A stretch of 64,000 bases of DNA from Rhyacichthys aspro (lineage: Eukaryota; Chordata; Actinopteri; Gobiiformes; Rhyacichthyidae). A model generated the notes under the pieces. That model had not been told where the DNA came from. It was given only the letters and a program-made list of their open reading frames with translations, and ran no database searches. The DNA is taken from NCBI GenBank assembly GCA_036850595.1, contig CM072161.1, positions 7,957,905-8,021,904 on the forward strand. The letters run 5' to 3'. Position numbers and translations under genes: made by a program. Below, piece by piece: positions 8,855 to 20,087 of this stretch (positions are counted from its first letter, which is position 1; the number at the start of each line of letters is the position of its first letter).

Positions 8855-11481
8855 ATGACATGCACCACTTCTCTCACTTTGAGTGTTCTAGTAACACTAG
8901 CAGTCACAGCGTACTGTGTCCCTGTGCCTGAGATTACTGTAAAAGATGAGCATCTGGCAGAGGTATGTAGTGTTTTCTTTATTTTGGATGAATTACTGTC
9001 CTTTTATGAAAACTGTCCTCAATGCATGGCTGGACATCTAATCTCCTTCTTCATTCTAGGACTACCTGAAAAAGTTTTTCAACTTGACAGAGGAGCGCGG
9101 GCCCTCATCCCGACGTGGGATCAGCCCAATCAGCAAGAAGCTGAGTGAGATGCAGCGGTTCTATGGCCTCCACATCACAGGGACACTTGATAATGAGACT
9201 TTGGCCGTGATGAAGAAGCCTCGCTGTGGTGTTCCAGATGGCCACATTGCCAGATTCTCCACTTTTGGAAGTGATCTCAAATGGCAGAAAAACAGCCTGA
9301 CCTACAGGTATTCATCTGCGGTGATGTGATGGTGGATGTTAGATATTTACATGTGCTATCCCTGAACATTTACATTGTATGTTTCTGTGCTAAAGGATCG
9401 AGAACTACACTCCAGACATGTCCAAGGCAGAAGTTGATGACTCGATTTATAAAGCCCTTCAGGTTTGGGCCAAAGTGACGCCTCTCAAGTTCACGAGGAT
9501 CTACAGTGGCACAGCAGACATCAGGATCTCCTTTGGCCGCCGTTGTAAGCATTATGCTTCACTGTGTTGTTGCAGCAAATATCAATGACCTCAGTTGAGT
9601 TGCAACTTGACTGACACATGCGCCATTGGACACAGTGCATATTTGAGTGACACTGATCCCTAAATCACTGACATTAGTATATCATACAGATGTTACATCA
9701 TGTTTCTCCACATCACACAAACACAGCAACCATACCATGAGCATGTCAGCTCATGTGTCTATATGAAATATTCAGAAGAGGTACACAGAAGAGGTACATG
9801 TCTCAACCCCACCTGGTATAGGGCACACTGACAATAATGCAGTCTCTGTCTTTACGTCATTATGTTTTAACCTTAAACCTTAATCATAATTTGACTTTAT
9901 TAACAGCCCACGGTGACTATTACCCGTTTGATGGTCCTGATGGAACCCTGGCCCATGCTTTTGCCCCTTCTTCTGGTATTGGAGGAGATGCCCACTTTGA
10001 TGATGATGAGCGTTTTACTTTCCACTCTCGCTCAGGTGTGTTTTTTAATCATTTTTACCTGCTTCAAATAAAAATGTGCAATATTTGAATTTGTCTGTTT
10101 TGATCAGTTTTTTTCCCACACTAACAAATGATCCTATGTGTCTTGTCACAGGTTACGTCCTGTTCATGGTGGCTGCCCATGAGTTTGGTCACTCTCTGGG
10201 CCTGTCCCACTCCGATGACCCTGGTGCCCTCATGTATCCCACGTACTCATACAGAAACCCAGACACCTTTGTTCTGCCTCGGGACGATGTCAGAGGCATC
10301 CAGTCTCTTTACGGTAAAAACTAAGCTTAATCTAAACGTTTTCAGAACCCTCACCTATACTTGGCTCTCACAGTTTAGTGTCACCTGCAGGTCCAAACCG
10401 TGAAAGGCTTCCTGAAACATCTGAACGTGTTCCCCAGCCTCCTGAGACTCCTGATTCCTGTGATTCCACTATGGTTTTGGATGCTGTCACCACTTTGCGA
10501 GGAGAGATGATTTTCTTTAAAGACAGGTATTTATTAATTTCTTTGAACAACTCAAAACACTCAAACATCTCAATGCAGAAACATGAAGGAAGTGGTCTTT
10601 TTACAACTGACTTAACCTTTTGTTTTTTGCCTTTTGTTAGCTTTGTTTGGCGCAGCAACCCACAAAGCAGCAGAACTCAACAGAGTCTCATTACAGGCAT
10701 GTGGCCCAGTGCCCCTGCCAACCTGGATGCTGCTTATGAAAGCCTCCAATCAGACAGGGTCTATTTATTTAAAGGTACAGACTGTCTTCCCTAGTCAGAC
10801 ATTTCCTCTAGTGTCACTGTAACTGCCTTGCTACCCAAATTGACCAGCAGATGGCAGCAATCTGTACATTTTGAACAACTGAGGCCACATCAAATGCAGT
10901 ACACAACCTTAGATATAAATAACAGAACAGAATTGTTTCCTCCACAGGCCGTCAAGTGTGGGCCTTCACCGGATACACTCCAGTCCAGGGCTTCCCAAAA
11001 AGACTCACCAGCTTCGGCCTGCCCAGATGGGTGAAGAGAATCGACGCTGCGCTCTATGATGTGGAGACCAGAAAAACACTGTTCTTCTCTGGAGACTACT
11101 ATTTAAGGTATGTCTTTTCTCTAATCTCTAATGATCTTTCCACTAACATGTATTTATAAGGTAACATTGTGCTTTGTGTTGTTAGTTTTGACGAGAACCA
11201 ACAGAGAATTGACTACGGATATCCCAAACGAGTGGGAGACACATTCCCAGGCCTGAGCACCAAAGTGACAGCTGCCTTCCAGTACAGAGGTAAGGAGCGT
11301 ACACAGAAAACTGTAGTAAACCAGCATATAGTGTTTTTTTCCCTCCCTGACAAATCTTCTCTGTTGTCCAGGTTTCACATATATCTACAGTGGTCCCTAC
11401 ATGCACGAATACGACCTGAAGACTGGGAGATTGTTCCGAGTGTTGAGGAACAGCTACTTCCTGCGCTGCACCAACCCTTAG
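8855..11481 (+). CDS. Collagenase-type matrix metalloproteinase B (MMP13/MMP8/MMP1-like)
   Basis: Tandem paralog of gene A with the same role predicted. Exons: 8855-8962, 9060-9307, 9396-9544, 9907-10035, 10152-10313, 10391-10526, 10641-10774, 10948-11107, 11186-11289, 11372-11481, giving 479 aa. Exons 3-5 and 7-10 have exactly the lengths of gene A. It has a signal peptide ending near AYC, cysteine switch PRCGVPD (90-96), zinc site HEFGHSLGLSH (221-231), the collagenase-marking Tyr, Asp and Gly in equivalent positions, a proline-rich linker (about 20 residues before SCDST), and a hemopexin domain ending FLRCTNP. The linker exon uses a clean CTGCAG acceptor at 10390. Exon 5 differs from that of gene A at only three bases, although most other exons have diverged much more, which points to recent gene conversion. 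Symbol left blank because mmp13 and mmp30 cannot be separated by eye. Confidence 0.93.
9620..9840. repeat. Intron 3 segment resembling the upstream intergenic region
   Basis: The string GCATATTTGAGTGACACTGAT resembles 7866-7886, ACATCACACAAACACAGCA resembles about 8210-8230, and TCAACCCCACCTGGT resembles 7448-7462. The order differs between the two places, so this is a rearranged repeat rather than a simple duplication. Confidence 0.45.
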
Positions 11482-11620
11482 ACAAGCTGGATTCTGGGAT
11501 TTAGAGGCACTTAAGACCTTGTATTTAAATCAGGCATTATGTTCACTCTACACTGTGGATTGTGAGTGATTTGCTTTGGATTGTACTTCCTGTTTGATGA
11601 TCAATAGCGATAGTTTGAAT

Positions 11621-11640
11621 GTATGTATGTATGTATGTAT
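11621..11640. repeat. (GTAT)5 microsatellite in the gene B 3' untranslated region
   Basis: Five perfect GTAT units between the stop codon and the polyadenylation signal. Confidence 0.9.
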
Positions 11641-11735
11641 TAATATTGTAGTTTACGTGAAGAGTTTTGGGAGTAAAATGTTAATCATGTAGCACAAATT
11701 ATAGTATTGTATTACAAAATGATGTTACTTTCAAC

Positions 11736-11741
11736 AATAAA
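11736..11741 (+). other. Polyadenylation signal of metalloproteinase B
   Basis: AATAAA 255 bases after the stop codon. Only about 350 bases separate it from the start codon of the next gene. Confidence 0.7.
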
Positions 11742-12093
11742 ACGACATTCCTCAAAGTTATGATGTGACGGTGGATTGGTTTAGCTTGTGTTTTGCAAAG
11801 GATAGAAAAAAAAGAAAAACATCAAAACTTCACAAGATCTTTTGAATGTTATTTGACACTTTGACCCTCTCCCGTTGTCTGTCGCTTCTCATCAAATCAT
11901 GTTTCTTAATGTGGCGCAGTTTCAAGGGGGGCCTGTTCAGACACTCGTCGGAATGTTTTGTTGCACAATCGCTCTTCATTTTTCTGCCCACATTTTGCAG
12001 TTTGAAGAAAAGCTAGTGGGGTGAGAAGAGAGAGGGATTAGAAAACAGTCATTAAAAGGAGTTGTTGCCGCATCTGTGCAGGAAAAAGGAATC

Positions 12094-14393
12094 ATGGAGG
12101 TGGCATTGGGTGTTAAAACAATGCTTTTGATTGTATTTTTGGGTGCATTCTGCAGAGCTGTACCCACAGTGTCACCCACAGAAGAGGATGTATCTAAGGC
12201 TCAGGTAAATACACAATGCATAAGCAAAAGAAAATCTATAATTTGTGGAAATACTGTTTGCATTTTTCTTCTGCAAAATATGCTGTGAATAAAATGTGTT
12301 CACAATGTTGCATACTATACTAATGTACTGTACCCATGTGTGCATTATTCATTTGCACTTATCACATAAAGAAGTTGAGTGTGCTGTTTGTGAATTGTTC
12401 AGGACTACTTGTCTAGGTTTTACTCTGACGTGGGAGTGAGCGCTCCTGGCAGTGTCAGCCGAAGCTCCTTTGACTCGTTTGAAGAAAGTCTCAGGAAAAT
12501 GCAGGAGTTTTTTGGAATAGAGGTAACAGGGCAGTTGGATTCCAATACGCTGGATGTGATGTCCCGTCCCCGCTGTGGCGTCAATGACGTGGCCCGATAT
12601 GGCCACTTTGATGGTCAACCCAAGTGGGAAAAGAATGTGATCACATACAGGTGAATGACTATATTGACCAGTAAACCACATCTACAGAGACAGCACCGTA
12701 AACTGTGCTGATTGTTTTTAGGATAACTGACTACACGCCAGACTTGAGTCAAAGCAATGTGGACGCTACAGTTGTAAAAGCTCTGAGGCTCTACAGTGAT
12801 GTCACTCCTTTGAATTTTCAACAGATCCACAGTGGAACAGCTGACATCATGATCATGTTTAAGAGCAAAGGTAACAGTGGACGCTTCATTAAACAGTAAT
12901 ATGGATTTGTTTTAATGTGTCACTGCTCTGTTTGATTCCCCACACCAGCACACGGAGACTTCTTTCCCTTTGATGGGCCAAATGGTACCCTGGCCCATGC
13001 ATTCTCCCCCGGAGAGGGCCACGGGGGTGACACTCATTTTGATGAGGATGAAACATGGACTTTGACTTCTGCAGGTTCTGATGCTAAGAAAAACTTGTTT
13101 ACTTTAATTTAAGGTCATTGCTGGTGAATAAAATAAATATTTTCCTTTTGTTAATGTAGGAACCAACCTGTTTTTGGTGGCAGCCCATGAGTTAGGTCAT
13201 GCTCTGGGACTGGGTCATTCCCAGGTTCAGTCAGCTCTGATGTTCCCAACATATCAGTATGTAAACACAGAGGGATATTCTCTACCAGACGATGACAAAC
13301 AGGGAATACAAGCTCTCTATGGTGAGTTCACAAACAGAGATACGTGTAATAAACATAATGTTTAGAACTACCTCAATAGATCCATGTTTTACATCCTAAA
13401 GGTGTCAGAGGAACATCACCTGAACCAACAAGGACGTCTGACCCAGAGCCACAGCCAGGGCCTACTCCCACACATGAGCCAGTTCCAGATAGATGCAGCA
13501 GGGACCTGGTTTTTGATGCTGCAACATCCATTCATAACACTCTTTACTTCTTCAAAGATGGGTAAGACAATGCTGAGTCATTGAATGTATTTGAAATGTT
13601 CGGAATGAATACATACAGTGCATACAGTTTAGAGCCGAAATGTTTCTTTCAGCTATTTTTGGAGAAGAAGATCATTTTGGGATGTCATCAGTACAAAGAA
13701 AATCCAGTCTCTGTGGCCAGGAATTAATAAAGTTGATGCTGTTTATGAGCTCAGAAGACACAACACTGTTATTGTCTTTGAAGGTACAGAATGACACATG
13801 TATTTTTAGAGTGAAACTGTCTGTGACAATAAGCAGTTCCCATCTTTCTCAGGTAATCGTTATTGGAAAATCAGGAGACACACCATTCAACCTGGTTATC
13901 CCAAACCTCTCCGACACCTTGGCCTCCCTTTGTATGTCGCCAGTGTGGATGCGGCCGTTCATTTGTCATTTTCAAGCAAAACTCTCTTATTTGTGAAAAA
14001 CAAGTTTTGGAGGTCAGTCCAATGTCAAATACAAATAAAACATACACTGTACAGTTGATGAGCAAAAGAAATCTAAGGATGTTTTCTTAATTTTGCAGCT
14101 ATAATGAGCGGCGGGATAAAATGGATCGTGGCTACCCTAAATACATTCACAGAGAGTTCCCTGGAATTGGCCTCAAAGTGGATGCGGCTTTTGAGAACAG
14201 AGGTAGGTTATGTGAAACGTGTACACCACTGTTACAAAAATAGTCTTATCCTGTTGTGGGTAATAACAATGATGTATATCTCATTTTAGGATACCTGTAT
14301 TTGTCCTCTGGATCCATTCAGACAGAGTATGACTACAAAAGAGGGAGAGCAATTCGCACTTTGTTAAATAATAGATGGATGGATTGTGACTAA
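12094..14393 (+). CDS. Secreted matrix metalloproteinase C, MMP20-like, with variant cysteine switch
   Basis: Third tandem MMP. Exons: 12094-12204, 12403-12650, 12722-12870, 12949-13074, 13160-13321, 13402-13561, 13653-13783, 13853-14012, 14099-14202, 14290-14393, giving 484 aa. The start at 12094 precedes a hydrophobic signal segment; an in-frame ATG nine codons later is a possible alternative. Domains are propeptide, catalytic domain with HELGHALGLGH (221-231) and ALMFP Met-turn, a proline-rich linker of about 30 residues, and hemopexin domain ending WMDCD. The cysteine switch reads PRCGVND (93-99), with Asn in place of the nearly invariant Pro. The collagenase-marking residues are replaced (Thr, Val, Ser), so collagen cleavage is not expected. 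The GTNLFLVAAHE lead into the zinc site and the propeptide resemble MMP20 and stromelysin/MMP12-type enzymes. MMP20 is the best guess but MMP27-like or a fish-specific class remains possible. No clear TATA box is seen, though TTAAAAG lies at about 12053. Confidence 0.88.
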
Positions 14394-14546
14394 AATGCTT
14401 ATATACGCTTAAAACTTCACTTTTGACACTTTTGAGTAGTAATAGTTCTTTTCTTTTATATTAGTTTATAAACACAGCTACTTTGGAATGCTCTGATAGA
14501 AATATAATTTTATGCAGTTCTTTTGAGACTATCCTTAATACATTTC

Positions 14547-14552
14547 AATAAA
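14547..14552 (+). other. Polyadenylation signal of metalloproteinase C
   Basis: AATAAA about 155 bases past the stop codon. Confidence 0.7.
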
Positions 14553-14789
14553 GTAATGCATTGATTTACCTTTGGATAAGTTTTTATTTACTCTTACTAG
14601 AAAATAATAGCATGAGATGTAGGCCTACACTGCCCTACTGAAAAATAATAAGAATAAATATGAAAAGAATAAATATCAGAATGAATATGACACATTAACA
14701 ATTGTGACTTTTATGTATTTATTGCTGGGAAGGTGAAACAAAACTTGTGTAGTCAAGTATGTAAGACAAAACTACCTCAACCATAATGC

Positions 14790-14950
14790 ACAGCGGTAGA
14801 TTACGTCATGGGAGCACACACCTCTCGCTGTGATTGGCTGATGTTTTTATCTCTCGCCCGCTGTTTGGCTGAAGACTGAAGCAGGCTGAAGGTGAAGTGG
14901 GTCCGAGTCAAGGGGCGTGTGAGTCGGACTGTCCCGTTTCTTAGTTCAAC
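14790..14950 (+). promoter_or_regulatory. acat1 promoter region
   Basis: Short GC-richer stretch with an ATTGG (inverted CCAAT) box at 14833-14837 and a second TTTGGCTG nearby, and no TATA box. That is what one expects for a housekeeping mitochondrial enzyme. The start codon is at 14951. Confidence 0.5.
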
Positions 14951-17900
14951 ATGTCAACCACTGGACTTTTAACTATGCGTTCCCACGTTTGCAGACGCTT
15001 GGTAAGTGTAGAAGAGGCCTCTGTGTCTGCTTTGTTGCTGTATTGTGCTGCAGAAATCCAGTAGCTTCATATCACCGCTATGCTAACAATAAACACAGGC
15101 CCGATTCAATTAGCAGCAGTGTTGCTAACCTGTGTATGTCGGTGCATAGCGTCCTTGAACATTGAAAGACATTCAAGAAACACATCATAGTTGGGTCTGT
15201 GACATAAATCTGCGGGAACACCTCATATTAGGGTCAGGTTTCTTCAGTATTACTCTCTGTCCTTACAGGTGTTGGCTTACCACACAAACTGAGAGATTCT
15301 TAACCTAAAACAAGTAAACAGTACGAAAGGATGAAATATAACACCTCCCCAGTGTTTTAAGCTTGTTGAAAGAACTTTTTCTATAGTCATATTATGTTCC
15401 AAAGCAAATAATTATATTCTACTATTGCAGGCTCACAACTACTTTTCAAGAACGTACACATCTCGCCCCTCACTAAATGTAAGTACGGGAACTTGTATTA
15501 TATTTTGTCAATATATATTTGTTTGGCATGTGTGTGCTACGTAATTTAAAAAACGTTTTCACATCTTTTTCAGGAAGTTGTCATTGTCAGTGCAGTCCGC
15601 ACTCCAATGGGCTCCTTCAAAGGCAGTCTGGCAGCAGTACCCGCCACCAAACTGGGCTCCATAGCAATAAAGGGAGCCATAGACCAAGCAGGTAGGTGTA
15701 CTTATGATGTGAAGTCATCATTAGTTGTAAACATTTTTTAATTCATTTGCAAGAAAAAGCATAAACGCTATAAATGATATTTAAATATTTTAGTCTTCAT
15801 CAGTCATGTAAGTCCTGTTACTGGTACATATTAAGAAGCACCTGGCTTTGAACATTAGTTATTTTGTTAAAAGCATTTATGTTTTATCTACTAATTTAAT
15901 TTATTGCTCAAATAAAGGTCAAATAAATAAAATAAAGGTCAAATAAATAAAACTGCTGTAATCCCTTTTGAGCTTATATTCAGAAATGTTTGTTTATTGT
16001 TTCTGTGTTAAGGAATTGCACCTGAAGATGTGAAGGAGGTCTACATGGGCAATGTGCTTCAGGCAGGAGAAGGACAGGCTCCTACAAGACAGGCACTGCT
16101 TGGGGCAGGTAGGTTCAGGCTGCTATATCTTTTCTCTTGCTGATTAAGAACATGCAACATGCATGTCGTTGCTGCACAGATCATCATTGTTTTATCTGAA
16201 ACACACACATATACCTATATCACAGGTTTGACCCTTGGCACTCCAGCAACAACCATCAACAAAGTGTGTGCATCTGGTATGAAGTCCATCATGATGGCTG
16301 CCCAGAGTCTAATGTGTGGACACCAGGTAACCTCACATTAATACCATATACTTTTGATCCGTTGTTTTTCAAAAAATAAAAAAGCATAAATCTCATTCTT
16401 GATACAAAGGTTTGTTGTGCTATAAGCCCTGGATCATTACTTTTTTGCAGTAAGGCTTACTTATGTTTTACCTACTAAAATAAAATAACGTAATATTACA
16501 AACATTTTTTACTCAAACACGTTATAATGTGGTTAATAATAAGAGAGTGTGTGGTTCTGTATGTATTTTGTGTTTTAGGATGTCATGGTGGCAGGAGGCA
16601 TGGAGAGCATGTCCAATGTACCTTATGTAATGGCCAGAGAGACCCCAGCCTATGGAGGAGTGAGAATGGAAGACCTCATTGTCAAGGATGGACTCACTGA
16701 TGTCTACAACAAATTCCACATGGTAAATACACACCAGAAATTGTGTGGTACAGTTATTTTTGACTTCACATAATTAAGTGAGCATTTTATATAATGTAGT
16801 TTTATCCTTTTAAATTTGATTGAATTAAGTGAAATTGGTAGATTTGCTCAATTGAGCTATTGATACATTAAAAACTGTCCTTGTCTGATTGGACAGAAAG
16901 AATTTCCTTGATCCAGTTCTGTATATTAGTTGTCAGTTATTTTGCAAAAGTTTTATGATCTGCTGTTTTGCGGAAAATGCTTTTTTAGATGTTTGAGTTC
17001 TATTTTTCTCTATTAATCAAAAAATTAGGGATAACTTTAATTTCACAGAAATGCATAGAATGTGTTATTTAATTTAATTTAGTTTCACAAAGAGTAACAT
17101 GCTCAATTCAATTTCAAATGCTAAATTGTTTTGTACCATCAAATACTTGAAACTTATTATATTTCATATTTTATTTCTTTTCTGGCTTTGTCCTTGTGGA
17201 CTCCAACAGGGCAACTGTGCAGAAAACACCGCCAAGAACTCCAACATCACCAGAGATGAACAGGACGCCTATGCAATTGGTTCTTACAGCCGCAGCAAAG
17301 CAGCACATGAGTCTGGTGTCCTGGCCAAGGAGATTGTACCAGTTAGCATTCCCCAGAGAGGTACAGGAATCATGACTTAGTGTTTGCCTGTAGATTTTAC
17401 AGGCTCAAGATAAAAGACAATGATACAAATTTGTACCTTGTTCTGTAGGTAAACCTGATGTGGTCGTATCTGAGGACGAGGAATGGAGGCGAGTTGACTT
17501 CAGCAAAGTCCCCAAACTTAGGGCTGTCTTCCAAAAAGAGAATGGTAACAGTCTAATCTCACATACCTAATAAATTGGTTAAATCACAATGCCTCTACAA
17601 AGTGTTATGTAGAAACGTATATTGTTTGTCATAATGAATGTCTTGTTTAGGCACAGTAACAGCAGCCAATGCCAGCACTCTGAATGATGGAGCTGCTGCT
17701 CTTGTTTTAATGACAGCTGATGCTGCAAAGAGACTGAATGTCACTCCTCTGGCCAGAGTTGTCTGTAAGTAATGCAAAAAAAAAACCTCATAGAAAAGCC
17801 ATGGAGTCTATCTATTAATAGTTAACACTGTTGAGTTATGGCCATCTATGATTTGAAATTTTAACAGTGAAAGCTTTAGATTTGAGTTTTGTTTTTTTAT

Positions 17901-18465
17901 TTTTTAAATTTCCTTCTCTTCAAGCTTTTGCTGATGCTGCAGTTGCACCCATCGATTTCCCAATTGCTCCTGCATATGCTGTACCAAAGGTGAGTGAAAT
18001 GGCTGCACTGTTGTGCTTTGATAAATCTATGTCATATAGAGCTTCTATCAGTGATGTAGACATTAACTTTACTTGATACTGTTGGGTTTCTTTGTGTGGT
18101 TAGGTCCTGGATGCAGCAGGACTGAAGAAGGATGATATTGCTATGTGGGAGATCAATGAGGCTTTCAGCGTGGTCGTCCTGGCGAACATCAAGATGTTAG
18201 ATATTGACCCTGCGAAAGTGAATGTAAACGGAGGAGCTGTGTCTCTTGGGCATCCCATTGGGTAAGAAGCTAGAAAGAACCTAGTCCAGAAAACTGGCAT
18301 TTAATATCAAGCAAAACATCAAATCCTTTCCTGTTTCTCACCAGGATGTCTGGAGCAAGGATTGTAGGTCACATGGTACACAACCTGAAGTCAGGACAGT
18401 ATGGACTGGCTGGTATCTGTAACGGAGGTGGCGGAGCTTCCTCAATTCTCATCCAGAAGATGTAG
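14951..18465 (+). CDS. acat1: Mitochondrial acetyl-CoA acetyltransferase (thiolase)
   Basis: Condenses two acetyl-CoA to acetoacetyl-CoA and runs in reverse in ketone body and isoleucine breakdown, in the mitochondrial matrix. Twelve exons: 14951-15001, 15431-15478, 15574-15691, 16013-16108, 16226-16326, 16579-16722, 17210-17360, 17449-17544, 17651-17764, 17925-17989, 18104-18261, 18345-18465, giving 420 aa (human 427). The first two exons encode a basic, Ser/Arg-rich presequence lacking acidic residues, as expected for mitochondrial import. Thiolase motifs are all present: nucleophile Cys119 in NKVCASGMK, NEAF (346-349), His378 in GHPIGMSGAR and Cys406 in CNGGGGASS. The open frame is intact with no broken splice sites. 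Polyadenylation signals occur at 18543-18548 and near 18723. Confidence 0.97.
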
Positions 18466-18548
18466 GAATTATCCTTCACCTGTACACTCCTGTTAAGCTT
18501 GGACTGTTTTACGACCTGGTATTGCAAAACGTGAAATGTGAAAATAAA

Positions 18549-19760
18549 TAGCTAAACCGACTGTTACTGGGAGGAATCTGTCTCTGGAGAATGACTTTTA
18601 AACTGCCTTCAATTGAACTGAGTAACAGGACTCATCCTAATGACATCATGACTCCAGTCTTTAACACTCCTTTGTTTGGAAAGTGTTGCAAAAAACAATT
18701 AATATTTAACAGAAACTGGTAAATAAATATTTTGTGAAACTGGTGCCTTTATGTGGTTTTATGACCAGTTGAAGGGCATTAACTATTTACCAACATCAGA
18801 TTTGGAATCATTTCATGTACTGTTTATTTAACACTGATCCTGCTGCGTGTCTATTACATAAGCTGTCCTATTGAAGGTTGGCCACTAGAGGCTGAAATTT
18901 CCTTCATATTAAAATTGATTGGGCACAGTTTTCATTGATTACTGCACTTTGTTGTAGTTGGTTTCAGAATATTGTTTAGAAATAACCTCTTTGAGATTGG
19001 AGAGAGATGTATAATAATCTGCTCAGTTTCTTCAGTACGTGATGTTCGATGCATTGTGACTTGATGTCTTTTTTTCCCTGCCATTTAACACAGTTAAACA
19101 GTGGGTTAAACATTAATGAGGCCCGAGAGCCTTTCAAATGTCATGTTTTCTATGTCTTTCTAAATCCACTTGCACATTTGTTCAGTCATTACTCATTAAA
19201 CCACAGCTCCTTTCAGTATGAACAGAGAGGTGAGTCAGAGCGAAATCTACCTAACGTGACCTATATCGTATTGCTATAAACATATTCCTATCTAAAAGCA
19301 TTTGTCATGTTTCACAACTTTTACAATAATCCTAAAAGGAAGGGCAGACATTTTATTTTCCAGGAAGTCAATCATAACTCAACCTGTGAATGCAATGGAT
19401 TATCAGCAAGCTTTAAGAGATTAGGTCAGTGGGATCAGTTTCAGGTTTCTGTATTTGTATTTCTGTAAGAAATTTCTGTGACATTAAATAATAAACAGAA
19501 TAATAACATGTCATAGAGGGATTTTAGCTGCTCTGCTATAAATCCATATAGAAGTAATATTGTTTGCTCATTAATTACTGTTTGTTTTGCTTATCTTAAA
19601 GAGTGACTGCAAAATGCCGGCCTGTTTCAATGGTTGTTGAGTGGTTGTTTGCCTTTGTCATTGGAAGTGCTGTATAAATCAAGTGCTGAACAACAGGTTG
19701 GTCTGTGCACACAGTTAAAAAAAAAAAAGAGGGTGTGGCCTCGGCTGTTAATTGCATTGA
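18549..19760. other. Intergenic, acat1 to tmprss2
   Basis: A second AATAAA near 18722-18727 may extend the acat1 transcript. Beyond that I see only short open frames and AT-rich sequence. Confidence 0.5.
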
Positions 19761-19769
19761 GGCATAGAC

Positions 19770-19842
19770 TGGGCATAACACAAAGCAGCAGAGTGAAGGA
19801 CAGACGCAACTGGAGAGCTGTAGGAACTATTAGGACTTTAAG
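19770..19842 (+). other. tmprss2: Probable noncoding first exon of tmprss2
   Basis: Sequence ending GACTTTAAG followed by a donor GTATGT at 19843. The 5' end is a guess. It would splice to the acceptor at 20050 that precedes the start codon exon. Confidence 0.5.
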
Positions 19843-20087
19843 GTATGTACAATGTGTATTCTTATTTATTTCTATTCAAATTTAGTTTTAATTTAGTTTT
19901 TATGTGGTCAACACCAAACATGGCTATGTAAGATCAGGACTATTTTTTAATGTTTTGCTTAATGCTTACTTGGCCTACCACTTTATATTTATATAGTGTC
20001 AAATACCAGTTTATAAAGTGTCTTTTCTGAACAAACATGACATTTTCCAGGTTGGACAGTTTCTAAGGCAGTGTAACCAGTTTCAGC

